A DNA stretch of 64,000 nucleotides, from NCBI RefSeq assembly GCF_029168945.1, contig NC_083606.1:18564041-18628040 (forward strand), in the 5' to 3' direction. Below, in pieces: positions 49,615-62,612 of this stretch. A model generated the notes under the pieces. The model saw nothing but the letters and a program-made list of their open reading frames with translations. It had not been told where the DNA came from and searched no databases. Positions within the stretch are counted from its first letter, which is position 1, and every line of letters starts with the position of its first letter. This DNA comes from Cannabis sativa. Its lineage: Eukaryota > Streptophyta > Magnoliopsida > Rosales > Cannabaceae. The position numbers were made by a program, and so were the translations under genes.

Positions 49615-51505
49615 TGTTGGAAATTATTTTACCAGGATCTTAGATCTACTCACAAGTATGTTGATTAACACCCTAAATATGAACTTTCTAAAACGATAAA
49701 ATAAACACATATAAAGTTTAGGAAACCTTACATTGGGTGCAGCGGAATTAAATGACTCCTTCTGTTCAGATCTCTAACCCTTGTATCCTTTCTGTCGCAG
49801 AGTATTATCAAGATCTGAACCTGAATCTCTTTCTCTGAATCTTTGATGCTAAAACTCCTTTTGCTGAAAATCTTTCTCCACGATCTTCCTCACTATGATT
49901 GAGGTATCACTTGTTGTGTGTGGGCACTACTCTAATCACTAAGGGTTTTGAAATATTAAGGAAGAAGAGAGAGAGAGAGTGGCGGCCAAAGGTAGAGAGA
50001 GAGGCTCAAGTTTTTTCTGAATGAAAAGTGTGTAATTTTCCTGAAGCCTTCACTATCTATTTATAGCATTCCACTAGGGTTAGGTTTGAATTATTTGGCA
50101 TTAAAATAATGAAAATATCAGAAGATAATAACTAAAAAAAGTGGCCGGCCATGGCTTATTGGATTTGGGCCTCACTTTTTGCAATTTTGTAGTTTTATCA
50201 CTTTTGCATCTGATTTTCTCAAAAACGCCAATTTTCTAATTCAACCATTTAAATACCAATTCTAACTATTTAATAACTATAAATAATTATTAAATAATAT
50301 TATGATTTATCATATTTATTAATTGAACCATACAAAGTATCATAATTAACAAATATGCCCCTAATAACTCTTTCTTTACAATTTCGCCCTTACTTAGTGA
50401 AAAATTCACAAATAGACATAGTCTAACTTGATAATTATAATTGATTAATCAAAACTAATTACATGAGTCTTACAAGCAATATTATCTCAACTAGTGGGGG
50501 GACCATGGGTCTATATAACCGAGCTTCCAATAAGTAGATCAAGAATTTATTACTAAAATTCACTAACTTATTAATTCTTCGTTGAATCAACACATAAAAC
50601 TTAGAATTGCACTCTCAGTATATAGAATGCTCTATATGTTCCACCATATAGACACATCATTAGTTATCCATTGTTATAATCCTAATTTGATCAATGATCC
50701 TCTATATGAATGATCTACACTGTAAAGGGATTAGATTACCGTTACACCCTACTATGTATTTTATCCTTAAAACACTTGACCCCGTATAAATGATATTTCA
50801 GCTTATGTGAAATGATTACTCCACCATTTATTTTTGTTTGATCAAGCTCGAAGGAGATCATCCTTTGCTTACTATTCGCCAGATGAAAGCTATAGATTCC
50901 ATGTTTATGTTAGCGCTCCCACTCAATTGCACTACCGTGTTCCCAAAATGTACGTATCACCCTGACCTAAAAGTAGGCTTAACTAACAAATCAAAGAACA
51001 CGAATAGCCTCCTGAGATTGAGCCTAATCATAACAGGATTAAGAACATTTGATCTAGGATCAACTAGGCGATATTGACTTGAATAGATTTTACGGTAAGT
51101 TTAATAAATCTAAGTCAAAGTTCAATATCGGTCCCTTCCGATGCATACTCCATGCATCCAACCTGAGCTTTACTTTAACCAATGTTCTAGAAAGAACATA
51201 GCATTTCTCCAAATGCAAGTAAACTCTTGTTGTAGATTATCATATCAGTAAAACCCTGTGTCTGATAAATCTAGGAAACTTTATTCACATAGTCATGTTT
51301 ACTTTCCAAAGTGTTCACAACACAATAAACAGGATCAAGTATGTGAAAAGGGTTTAGGATGAATTTATAAATCAAATAGACAAGCAATTGATAAAGTGAA
51401 CCAAAACATACACAAATGAATGAAAAATACTTCTGTTTCTTTATTGATGTTGAATAAAATAGATTACATTGAAATGGAGTTTTATTTAGGGCATAAAATC
51501 CAACA
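49615..51505 (-). repeat. 3' LTR (left copy) of the 49615 Copia
   Basis: It begins TGTTGGAAATTATTTTACC and ends CATAAAATCCAACA. It holds the inverted pair GTTCAGATCT and AGATCTGAAC (about 49766-49820) and a short (GA)n broken by TGGCGGCCAAAGG near 49980. A minus-strand TATA box (CTATAAATAG) lies near 50058. Confidence 0.92.
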
Positions 51506-51517
51506 AACTCCCACTTG
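51506..51517 (-). other. Polypurine tract of the 49615 Copia
   Basis: CAAGTGGGAGTT on the minus strand abuts the start of the 3' LTR. Confidence 0.75.
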
Positions 51518-51534
51518 CACTAATATAAAACTAA

Positions 51535-53403
51535 TCAGTACATATCAATTAATCCTAAATTGAGGCGGTGCTTTTCAAATGCTGTCACGGCCAAGACTTT
51601 GGTAAATGGATCAGCTAGGTTGTCCTCTGTGTCAACTTTCTCAACTAGTACATCCCCTCTTGCCACGTATTCTCTGATAATGTGATACTTCCTTTCAATG
51701 TGTTTGCTTCTCTTGTGGCTACGAGTTTCCTTACTGTTTGCTATTGCTCCATTGTTATCACAAAGTAGGACCAGAGGCTTTTCCATTCCAGGAACGACAC
51801 CTATACTAGTGAAGAACTTTCTTAGCCAGACAAGTTCTTTAGCAGCTTCGGCTGCAGCTATGTATTCAGCTTCCATAGTCGAGTCCGATATCGCGGTTTG
51901 TTTTGCACTTCTCCAAACCACTGCTCCACCCCCAAGAGTAAACACCATCCCAGATGTAGATTTCCTGTCTTCAAGACTTGCCTGGAAATCTGAATCAGTG
52001 TAGCCTATGGGATTTAAAGCACCACCCTTGTATACTAACACAAGATTCCTTGTACTCTTTAAGTATTTCAGAATACACTTAACTGCATTCCAATGTTCAT
52101 GTCCTGGATTAGACTGATACCTGCTCACGATTCCAACTGCATAGCAGATGTCAGGTCTAGTGCATAACATTGCATACATTAGACTTCCAACTGCAGAAGC
52201 ATAGGGAATTTTCGCCATGTCCTCTATCTCTTGAGGATCAGTCGGAGACTGTTCCTTAGATAGACGAATACCATATCTAGAAGGCATGTTTGCCCCATTG
52301 GTGTTATTCATGGAGAATCTCCCTAAAACTTTGTCAATGTAGGTTGTTTGAGAGAGAGAAAGAGATTTGTTCTTCCGGTTTCTGATAATTTGAATACCAA
52401 GAACATAGGCTGCTTCACCCAAATCTTTCATATCGAATTGAGTGTTGAGCCATTCCTTGATGTGAGTCATTTTCTTGACATTGTTTCCAATAATCAAAAT
52501 GTCATCAACATAAAGGACCAGGAATACTACTACTTGGTCTTCCTTGAGTTGGTAAACACAAGGTTCATCTTCATTTTGAAGAAAGCCGTAGGTCTTGATG
52601 ATTTCATCAAACCTTTTGTTCCATGAGCGAGAAGCTTGCTTAAGTCCATAGATAGACCTATTTAATTTGCAAACTTTCTTTTCCTGCCCTGGAAGAACAT
52701 AGCCTTCTGGTTGCTCCATATAAATGGTTTCTTCAAGTACCCCATTAAGGAAGGCAGTCTTGACATCCATTTGCCAGATTTCATAATCAAAAGCACCAGC
52801 TATGGAGAGAAGAATTCGGATGGATTTAAGCATGGCAACAGGACTAAAAGTTTCCTCATAGTCCACGCCTTCTCTTTGGATATAACCCTTGGCTACAAGT
52901 CTAGCTTTAAAAGTTTCGACTTCGCCTCCAGCTCCTCTTTTCTTCTTGTAAACCCACTTGCATCCTATCGGATGATAGTCGTCAAGTGCGTCTACATATT
53001 CCCAGACTTTGTTCTTTTTCATGGAATCCATTTCTGAATCCATGCCGGTCGACCATCGTTTCCGTTGCGGACTAGCCATTGCCTGTTTATAGGTCAATGG
53101 ATCGTCTTCAATACCGTCACCAACGACCATATTGATTTCACCATCTAAGCCATAACGAGCTGGTTTTGTTGAAACCCTCCCACTATGACGAGGAGCGGTG
53201 ATCTTCTGAACAGAAACTTTAGTAGTAGATTTCTCAGTTGGCTCGACTGAGGGAGTGGGATTGTCCTCTTCACGAGTGGAGGAGGACGGAACATTGGAAG
53301 GACTTATATCTGAAAGCAATTCCTCTAGAACAACTTTACTTTTCGGTTTGTTGTCTTTAATATAGTTCTCTTCAAGGAAAGTAGCATTTGTAGAAACAAA
53401 CAC
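51535..53403 (-). CDS. Copia reverse transcriptase and RNase H, open for 622 codons
   Basis: The frame is intact but is only the C-terminal part of a polyprotein; it opens at a GTG and has no own start. Blocks in order are: SGRVSTKPARYGLDGEI linker; GCKWVYKKKRGAGGEV; RLVAKGYIQREGVDYEETF; DVKTAFLNGVLEETIYM; RSIYGLKQASRSW; LVLYVDDILIIGNN (catalytic); GSLMYAMLCTRPDICYAV; IGYTDSDFQASLEDRKSTSG; SDSTMEAEYIAAAEAAKE; HKRSKHIERKYHIIREYV. It closes with LNLGLIDMY just before the purine tract. The integrase part continues in another frame upstream, so one frameshift lies near 53400. Confidence 0.9.
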   Translation of the reverse strand: MFVSTNATFLEENYIKDNKPKSKVVLEELLSDISPSNVPSSSTREEDNPTPSVEPTEKSTTKVSVQKITAPRHSGRVSTKPARYGLDGEINMVVGDGIEDDPLTYKQAMASPQRKRWSTGMDSEMDSMKKNKVWEYVDALDDYHPIGCKWVYKKKRGAGGEVETFKARLVAKGYIQREGVDYEETFSPVAMLKSIRILLSIAGAFDYEIWQMDVKTAFLNGVLEETIYMEQPEGYVLPGQEKKVCKLNRSIYGLKQASRSWNKRFDEIIKTYGFLQNEDEPCVYQLKEDQVVVFLVLYVDDILIIGNNVKKMTHIKEWLNTQFDMKDLGEAAYVLGIQIIRNRKNKSLSLSQTTYIDKVLGRFSMNNTNGANMPSRYGIRLSKEQSPTDPQEIEDMAKIPYASAVGSLMYAMLCTRPDICYAVGIVSRYQSNPGHEHWNAVKCILKYLKSTRNLVLVYKGGALNPIGYTDSDFQASLEDRKSTSGMVFTLGGGAVVWRSAKQTAISDSTMEAEYIAAAEAAKELVWLRKFFTSIGVVPGMEKPLVLLCDNNGAIANSKETRSHKRSKHIERKYHIIREYVARGDVLVEKVDTEDNLADPFTKVLAVTAFEKHRLNLGLIDMY

Positions 53404-53813
53404 TTGTTATCCTTGTGACTATAAAATAGTCCACCCCTAGTCTCTTTAGAATTTCCGACAAACATGCATACTTCGGTACGTGAGTCAAGTTTGCCTTCTT
53501 TCTTTCTTAAGACATGAGCAGGGCACCCCCAAATTCTGTAGTGGCGTAAACTAGGTGTACGACCATTCCAAAGTTCGACGGGTGTCTTAGGGACTGCTTT
53601 AGATGGAACAACATTTAAAATTTCATTTGCCATCTGTATAGCATATCCCCAGAAGGACGTAGACAGAGTTGAATAACTCAGCATAGACCTAATCATTTCC
53701 AAAAGAGTGCGATTTCTTCTTTCTGCAACTCCATTTTGTTGTGGAGTGCCTGGGGCAGTGTATTGGGATTCAATTCCAAGTTCAATTAAATGATCTTTTA
53801 ACTGCATATCCAT
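53325..53813 (-). pseudogene. Copia integrase, second half
   Basis: It reads MDMQLKDHLIELGIESQYTA, PGTPQQNGVAERRNRTLLEM (with the catalytic Glu) and PVELWNGRTPSLRHYRIWGC. A TGA at about 53818-53820 separates it from DRG of the first half, where DRGGEY is expected. Its end overlaps the RT frame. Confidence 0.85.
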
Positions 53814-53819
53814 ATATTC

Positions 53820-54143
53820 TCAACCCCTATCAGTTCGCAAGATCTTTAATGATTTACCTAATTGGTTTTGAGCCAAAGCATGAAACTCCTGAAACTTTTC
53901 AAACGTTTCAGATTTCTTTTGCATTAGGTAAAGAAAACTATATCTAGAGAAATCGTCAATGAAAGTGACAAAATACTCATAACCACCTCGGGCTTTTACA
54001 TTCAAAGGTCCGCAGACATTGCAATGCACTAACCCTAGGGAGATTTTGGCACGCTCTCCCTTTGCAGAGAAAGAACGTTTAGTCATTTTTCCTTCTAGGC
54101 AGGACTCGCATACTGGCAGTTCACCTAAGACGACATTTTTCAA
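53820..54143 (-). pseudogene. Copia integrase, first half
   Basis: It contains CESCLEGKMTKRSF (zinc-binding end), VTFIDDFSRYSFLYLMQKK (first catalytic Asp) and LKILRTDRG (second catalytic Asp), then the TGA. The part upstream is in another frame. Confidence 0.83.
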
Positions 54144-54202
54144 TGGACCGCCTTGGTTAGCCTATTGAGTCTATCAAAGCCTATATGACCTAAACGTAAA
54201 TG

Positions 54203-54690
54203 TCATAGATAAGTTTGATCATCATTATCAATCTCTTTTCTTTTGAGGTTTCTAGGTTTAGCTACATTGAAAAGTTCACTGTTTAGTGAGATTTGTGTAT
54301 TCGGTCTTAAAACATAAAGCCCTTGTTCCATGGTAGCAACACATATTTGAAATCCATTACGAGAAATTGAACAATTTGTACTCGAAAAATTTAATATATA
54401 AGATTGTGTTTGCAAACATGAGACACTAATCAAGTTTCTACTAAAGTTTGGAATAAATAAAACATTTTCTAAAATTAAAAATCTTTGTTGAAACTTGATG
54501 CGGGCTTTTCCTCTAGCTTTGACCGACACTAACTCGCCATTGCCAACTTTAAGCTTTAACTCTCCTGGAAGCAGATTTTCCCAAGTTTCAAGCAACTGCA
54601 GTGAAGAACATACATGGTTAGTAGACCCAGAATCAACAATCCAGACAGATTTGTCGTTCTCTAAAACACATGATTCAGAAACAAAAGCAT
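54203..54690 (-). pseudogene. Copia protease region
   Basis: On the minus strand KSVWIVDSGSTNHVCSSLQ marks the aspartic protease active site (DSG near 54630-54640). It is followed by LKVGNGELVSVKARGKARI, ENVLFIPNFSRNLISVSCL and GLYVLRPN. The frame ends at TYL before the integrase zinc-binding part. Confidence 0.8.
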
Positions 54691-55243
54691 TACCTTCGTT
54701 TGAATTGTTTAGAAGCCTGGGACATGTTCTTCTTGATGTCCCTTTTCATTACAATTCGAACATAGAAGATTATGTCTGATAATTGTACTTGAAAAAACAG
54801 CTTTGCTAGAGCCTTCATGCTTAGTCCTTTTCCTCATATTATGAATTGCAAACCCAGGGGGACCCATTGAAATCAGATTCCATTCATGGGCTCGTAATTC
54901 TGCTTCGAGCTTGTCCATGTTGGAGGAGTTGAAATTGTTGATCATGTAAGAAATAACATTCATTATACTCCGGAGGAAGACTATTAAGAATGAGTTGGAC
55001 CCATTGTTCCCTTGATAAATCAATTCCTAGTAGATTTGCCTTTTGGAACTTCAGATTCATCATCAACAGGTGCGAGTTGATGCAACTACCAGGATGCATT
55101 TTCACACTATAGAGTTCTTTTGCTAAGATATTAACTAGGAGAGGATCGGGGTGAGGGTTATTCATAATGACACTACAACACATCAATAAAACAGAAGTAA
55201 GGTTTTGGTTCATAAATTCATACACATCTTCAAAAACTAACAA
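54691..55243 (-). pseudogene. Copia gag remnant with partial zinc knuckle
   Basis: Two overlapping frames give LAKELYSVKMHPGSCINSHL, LSREQWVQLILNSLPPEYNE, and then LLCSNCNEKGHQEEHVPGF. The last is a CCHC knuckle whose final Cys is not in this frame. The N-terminal half of gag is not recognisable. Confidence 0.7.
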
Positions 55244-55731
55244 ATAATCACATATGTTATAGAAATACTAAATCTAACATAGTTTATTTTCCAAGGTCTT
55301 TCAACAAACTGATACAGTGTCCCGTTTAGACGAGAGTCAAAGCATCATCCATTGAATAGAGTTGTCAACTCATCTAAAATGATAATTATTCTAGCAACCT
55401 TTTATTCAATCAAGATTGGAATTCAGCGTTGTCCCGTTTAGGCGAGAGTCAAGGCAATTCTATCTTATGAGCTTCCACCATTGTTTCATAATTTGCAAGT
55501 CAAGTATGGTCGCCACCATTAGGGTGATCCATACCATACAAAACACTTACAAACTACTTATCTTTCAAGATTAAACGGTGCGAAATTGCTAATGAACGTT
55601 CCTCCATTAGGGAGGATTACTCACTAAAACAAACGCGATGTAAAACCAACAATGGAGATCGAATGTCTCTTGATTAAAAGCTCATTATTTTAAAAAAAAA
55701 TATATGTATTTTGTATAATCATTTTATTCGA

Positions 55732-55970
55732 TATTATAATAATGAAAAATTACAAATTAAAGTTGGTTTAAATAAAAAATCAACTTTAATTAATTTTCAA
55801 TTATTATTTAATTCGAAAAATAAATTCGAATAAATATCGAACAAGTTCCATATTATAATAATGAAAATTACAAATCAAAGTTGGTTTAAATAAAAAAACA
55901 ACTTTAATTAAATTTCAATTATTATTTAAATTTTGAAAAATAAATTCGAATATAATGGAACAAATTTGAA
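55732..55970. repeat. Tandem duplication, 119-bp period
   Basis: TATTATAATAATGAAAA starts at 55732 and again at 55851. Both copies continue with AAAGTTGGTTTAAATAAAAA, ACTTTAATTAA, TTCAATTATTATTTAA and TAAATTCGAAT. They differ by a few substitutions and short indels. Confidence 0.75.
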
Positions 55971-57681
55971 AATATCTTGTTTAAGTTGTTTTAGAAGGAT
56001 CTAAAAAAGAATCAACTTAAATATCTTTCAAATCAGATTTAATTAAATTAAAATTAAGTTATAACCACTTAATTTGAAAATATTCCATTTTAAGTTAATA
56101 TTCGAAAAGATATTAACTTAAAAAATATCTAAAGAATCTTAATAACCAATGCCTAAAATTCCTCAACTTAATTTGAAATTTTAAATCCAAAAGATATTCA
56201 GATTTAAGCTGGTTAGTTATAGATAACTAAATATCAACTTAAATAGGAATATTTAATGAAAATTTAAATTAAGCTTCAGAAAGAATCTAGATGGTTATAA
56301 TTCTATATTTAATTAAATACAAGAAAATACATATAGTTTAGCTTAGAATATAAAATTCTTTAAACTATGGTTTTCTTAAATTAATTTCAAAATAAATGAA
56401 ATTAATTATGTTGCTAATCAATTTTATTAGGTTAAACTAATTTAATTAACCTAGTACAGTTATTCAAATCAGGCAAATGGGCCTTCACAATTGGGGTGGT
56501 TCATGTGAGGGGGTGCTGGGTTCAGTATGTCGTACCCACTTCTATGGCTCCCAACTCTCACACAAGGCCCAAAAGAGAGGAATTTAACCTTAAAATGAAC
56601 AACTGTTATTAATTGAATAGGCCCAAAAACTAAAAGGGCCTAAATAAATCTATCAAGAACTATGATATTTTATTTACCAACAACACCCTATATGCATCTA
56701 TAATGAAATTAAACACATAGGCTCACACAGGCACACAATTTGGATGGATCCTATCATGTTGCTAGGTCATACACAGATGAAAGAAGATTGTAAATATACA
56801 AATTATTTACTTGACCAAGGGAGCCACGAGTTAAAATCAGATCATTAGATCTGTCAACAAGTTAACCATGGCTATTTGCAATCAAGCAATAATAGGTTTT
56901 AAAAACTTACAAACAAGCTAAAACACATACTCCTGCAACAAGGTTAGCTGGATAGTTGGATGTAGGATTTATTTAATTTTAAATAAATAATTTCAAAAAA
57001 TAATTAAATAAATAAATAAAAAATTTATTTTCGAAAATTTAAAAAAAAAAATTGAAAAATTTCAAAATAAAAAAAAAACATTTAAAATTAAACCTACAAT
57101 TTTAAAAAATTAAGTTTCAAACAACCTAAATATCATTTCAAAATTTGCTAACTACTTTTAAAATTTAATGTTATTTTATAAATAAAAATTAAATAAAAAA
57201 TTAAAAAAGATAAATAAATATCTTTTTCAGATTTTAAATGCAATTTAAATAAATAAAATAACAAAATTTAAAAGTTAGCAAAATATCTCACATCTATTTA
57301 AAATTACATGATTATAGTTATCTTATTTTATATTTGAATAAGGTCAAATTATTTTAAAAAAAATTAATTTAAAAAATTTAACATCTGACCTTAAATTTAA
57401 AAATAAGATAAGATATAATCAAATTTAAAAATAAGATAGATAATTAAGCAAAAAAGATAGATATTTACTATTTTCAAATTCAAATTACACTAATATCATG
57501 AATTAAATTTAAAAAATATTAATTAATTTAATTATGATAATTAGAATTGAATTAGGAATAGTAAATGTATAAATACAGAACTACACAAAAAATTGGAAGT
57601 TAAATCCATGAAAAAGTATGAAAAATTGAAGAAAAACGAAAAAATTGTGAGCTGTACGGACGGGATGCTATGCATACCCGT

Positions 57682-57744
57682 CCGCGCGCGCAGGTGGGTG
57701 ATTTGGGCGAGGAACCTCGGCCGCATGAAACCCGCGCGCGCAGG
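57682..57744. repeat. Duplicated CCGCGCGCGCAGG motif
   Basis: The 13-mer occurs at 57682-57694 and 57732-57744, exactly 50 bp apart, in a GC-rich patch inside very AT-rich sequence. No gene is attached. Confidence 0.7.
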
Positions 57745-57998
57745 CCCTGATGCTCAACCCTGATTTTTTCGAAACTTCAAAAAAATCATAACTAATTCAA
57801 ATTAAATCGAAATTAACTTGCTTAATTTTTTCCATACTATCCAATAAAAATAATTCCAGAAACAGATATTCAATTATTGTTCACGAAAATTCACTAACAT
57901 CAATCAATCATCAAATAACACTCAATACAACATGATACCATCCAAAACATTAAACAATCGTTTTAAAGTCCAAATTTCTTGCAAGCAAATCAATTACC

Positions 57999-58014
57999 AT
58001 GGCTCTGAGGCCAG
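57999..58014 (-). other. Primer-binding site of the 49615 Copia
   Basis: On the minus strand TGGCCTCAGAGCCAT starts within two bases of the 5' LTR. It differs from the standard tRNA-iMet site TGGTATCAGAGCCAT at two positions. Confidence 0.75.
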
Positions 58015-58015
58015 T

Positions 58016-60006
<1,991 letters not shown>

Positions 60007-60011
60007 ATATA

Positions 60012-60540
60012 TATATATATTTGTGTGCTGCCACTATTTCAGATCAAATCGTTTATTATTTACCGAAAATCACAGTCACTGTTATCTCCTCCACTGAAAG
60101 CCAGAGCCTGATAATCTGATATGTTATCACTGTTGTCTTTTCAGGTATTTCTTTGTCACTCCCTTATATAAATATATATGATACTTATAACTAATTTTGT
60201 AATAAAATAATAATTTCATATAATTATTTAAAAAAATAGTTAAATAATAAAATATTAGTTTATGTTAGATAACAATTTAAGCTGATAATTTAATTTAATA
60301 TAAATATTATTTTTTTGGTAAAATTTTAATATAAATTATTTTAATAATTTAAAGAGAATTAAAAATTTTAGTATCATTTTTTAAATAATTTAAAGAAAAT
60401 ATATAATTCTAGTACCATAATGTATTTTATGAAATCAATTGAGTATCTATTGTTTAATTAATATCATTTTAAATTTTAAAAACATTATTTACCTAAAAAA
60501 TTGGCTTGATGATGTGGATATTATTTTCGATATATGGCAC
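60012..60540. other. AT-rich intergenic spacer
   Basis: No gene or element boundary is recognised apart from the AT microsatellite remainder at its start. Confidence 0.45.
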
Positions 60541-61540
60541 TGTTGACCTCGCTTCTATCTAATGACAGTGAGTAGAAAATAAAGCAATTAAATAAGATAA
60601 ATAAAAGAAAGCAAAACAGTAGAGTAAAATGAACACTAGATTTTAAAGAGGTTCGGCCCCGTAAGAATAGCAATAGCCTACTCCCCTTGTATTTGTATTG
60701 ACTTGAGAGAAGGAATAAAGTGTTCTTCTTTCGAAAGCTCTTACAATGGATCTCTGAGTTATTTTCTCTCTTAAATCACTATTCTCTCTTCAGTGTATTT
60801 CTAGATTAATTCTCTCCACCCCCTCCATAGTGAGATTATGTCACTATTTATAAGGGCTTAATACATGAAGAATGGTTTCCCTTAATCTATAATGAATAAA
60901 ATTAGAAACTACAGTAATTTTATAATTATAATGTAATGTATAGAAAACTGAAGTGGGTTGCTTCTATTTTCTGACTCAATCCCACAATTATAGGGATTGT
61001 CTTCGTGTCTTGGAAACGACGAGATTGATCTCTAGAACTTCCAACTTACACGCTTCGCTCGGCATAAGCATGTCAGCATCCCGGTCGGACATCTTCTCGA
61101 CCATCCTGCTTGGATATCAGAGTGTCACAGATGTCAAGCAACCATTAATGGGCTGCTAGGAATACTTTCCTCTATCCAGGTATCAGAAATGTGGGACACG
61201 TGCCATCCATTATCATTGCCACATCAAGGTGCAAAAAATAGGATAATATTTGTCTTCCAAGTCTGCGCGGGACCTTCCTGGTCGCACATGGACTTCACTC
61301 AGCTTGGAGTCTTGTTTGACTGGGTGACACATGTCTTTAATGATGGATGTTGATCTGATGTGACTCTGACTAGGGATCTCTTCGCTATTTGACCATTTAA
61401 TGCTTATTGATAGTTATACCTTAAATTATGGTTTGATATTTGAGCACGCTTAACAGCTGTACTCCCTGCAATGAGTCCTTAACGTCTACTTTTGGGGGGA
61501 ACCCAAAAAATTGAATTTTAAAATGATTAATTCCTTTTTC
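60541..61540. other. Possible LTR-like region of an unidentified retrotransposon
   Basis: The stretch opens with TGTTGACCTCGC, resembling the reverse complement of the Tat LTR end (TGTTGACCGAGA). It contains GAGGTTCGGCCCCGTAAG, a style common in plant LTRs. No second copy, PPT or primer site was found, so this is only suggestive. Near 61485 lies TTTTGGGGGGAACCCAAAA, a short G-rich foldback. Confidence 0.3.
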
Positions 61541-61548
61541 AGATTGCT

Positions 61549-61556
61549 TATAAATA
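61549..61556 (+). promoter_or_regulatory. TATA box of the unclassified plus-strand gene
   Basis: TATAAATA occurs in the context GCTTATAAATAGGAC. It lies about 160 bp before a GTAAGT donor at 61709 and about 550 bp before the ATG at 62104. Confidence 0.55.
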
Positions 61557-61708
61557 GGACTTGGAACCTTTGGTGATCATTTTAGCCATTTTAACTTAAA
61601 AACCAAAGCAATATATTTTCAACTAAGTTTTCTCCCAAGTTCTTTGAGGAATTCATAGAAAAATTCTTGACGATACGTGAGCAGAGCAAGAAAGTTTCAA
61701 ATCAATGA

Positions 61709-62103
61709 GTAAGTTCCTCATTCCTTACTTTTATACATTTGCAATGAAATGTATGTATGATTTCTAAATTTTTCACTGTGAATTTTGCTTGTTCTTGAAC
61801 TGTTCTAGGTTAACCGTAGAATAACTAGGTTTAGGATTCGGAAATTCCATTCATGTTTAACCATAATACCTGGATATCTAACTGCGCTTCGATTTTAACC
61901 TTAAAACTTTCATTTCCACTCGTCCATAAGATTTTAGCAAAAATCAAATTCCAATTGAAGTTTCAAACTTCTGGGAACGAAAATTCTATTTCTGGGTGAA
62001 ACCTTTACTTTTGATTCTCAATCAAGCCTGGTCGGCATATACAATCTGTTTTTCATTTGTTACTCTAACCAACTCTTATTCTCTTGTCTCCCACCTATTG
62101 TAG
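61709..62103 (+). other. Candidate 5' leader intron (395 bp)
   Basis: The donor is AATGA/GTAAGTTCC and the acceptor is CCCACCTATTGTAG directly before ATG 62104. The donor sequence GTAAGTTCCT is identical to that of the Tat antisense gene leader at 24963. An ATG in the leader exon at 61705 would give only a few codons after splicing. Confidence 0.5.
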
Positions 62104-62612
62104 ATGAACCCTTGTGAGTTTTGGGGAGGCAAGCATCATATCGACCAGGACTTGCTTCAACTCCTATACGAAGATCACACATGTCTCATTGGTAGCCCAT
62201 CCTTGTCTAGTGACGATCTTTTAAATTCTAGCTTCGAAGATTGGAAAATGAGTAGCGATCATACACCTTTCTTGGAGCCCGAGGTGCAACACCATTTCTA
62301 TCTTGGCCAGATTCGTGGTGAAGGATACGATCGCTTCATCTGGGAACTTAGGAAACGTTGGAGACGTTATCTTCCTGCCCTCTGGGCGTACAGGGTCCAT
62401 TCGAGTGCAGTTGACACCTTGCCCGAGGGCCGTCCAATCCCAGCTGCAGAGGGAAAACCTATTGCCAATTTTGTTGTGACCATTTCAAGGCACACTTTTG
62501 ATAGAGCTCCGTCCAAACGTAGAATGATGGTACGAACCAAACAGACTGTCAGGAAACCTTCATATGCCGACCCCCATATCGTCCGTCTAACTACTCTGGC
62601 CAGGGCAGAACA
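62104..62612 (+). pseudogene. Unclassified protein with a histone-H3-tail-like peptide, cut by an LTR
   Basis: From ATG 62104 (MNPCEFWGGKHHIDQDLLQ) the frame runs about 170 codons and then enters an LTR at 62613, so the natural C-terminus is lost. The first half is rich in acidic and aromatic residues; then comes YDRFIWELRKRWRRYLPALW, and at residues 142-152 MVRTKQTVRKP, which matches the histone H3 N-terminus MARTKQTARKS except for two Ala-to-Val changes and the last residue. I do not recognise a family. The promoter, leader exon and intron layout resembles the antisense gene of the Tat element at 14051, so it may be the corresponding gene of another Tat-like element on the minus strand. It is not clear whether it is expressed. 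Confidence 0.5.

Larger units (their letters stand above)
55244..57998 (-). other. Long AT-rich leader of the 49615 Copia
   Basis: About 2.7 kb between gag and the primer site has no supported coding region. It contains CCCGTTTAGACGAGAGTCAA (55321) and CCCGTTTAGGCGAGAGTCAA (55434) as a direct repeat, a 119-bp tandem duplication at 55732, and a small CG-rich island at 57650-57750. The N-terminal part of gag may be hidden here in decayed form. Confidence 0.5.

Noticed and set aside
50838..51077. 79-codon plus-strand frame, also at 59340-59579 and in part at 1049-1327
   Set aside because: It lies inside LTRs, antisense to the element; conservation reflects LTR copies, and the copy at 1049 differs in length and sequence.
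60953..61159. 68-codon plus-strand frame
   Set aside because: No recognisable domain, and it lies upstream of the TATA box of the 62104 gene.
60541..61540. Firm call of a Gypsy LTR
   Set aside because: No second copy, PPT, PBS or TSD could be found in the window; listed only as a possible LTR-like region.
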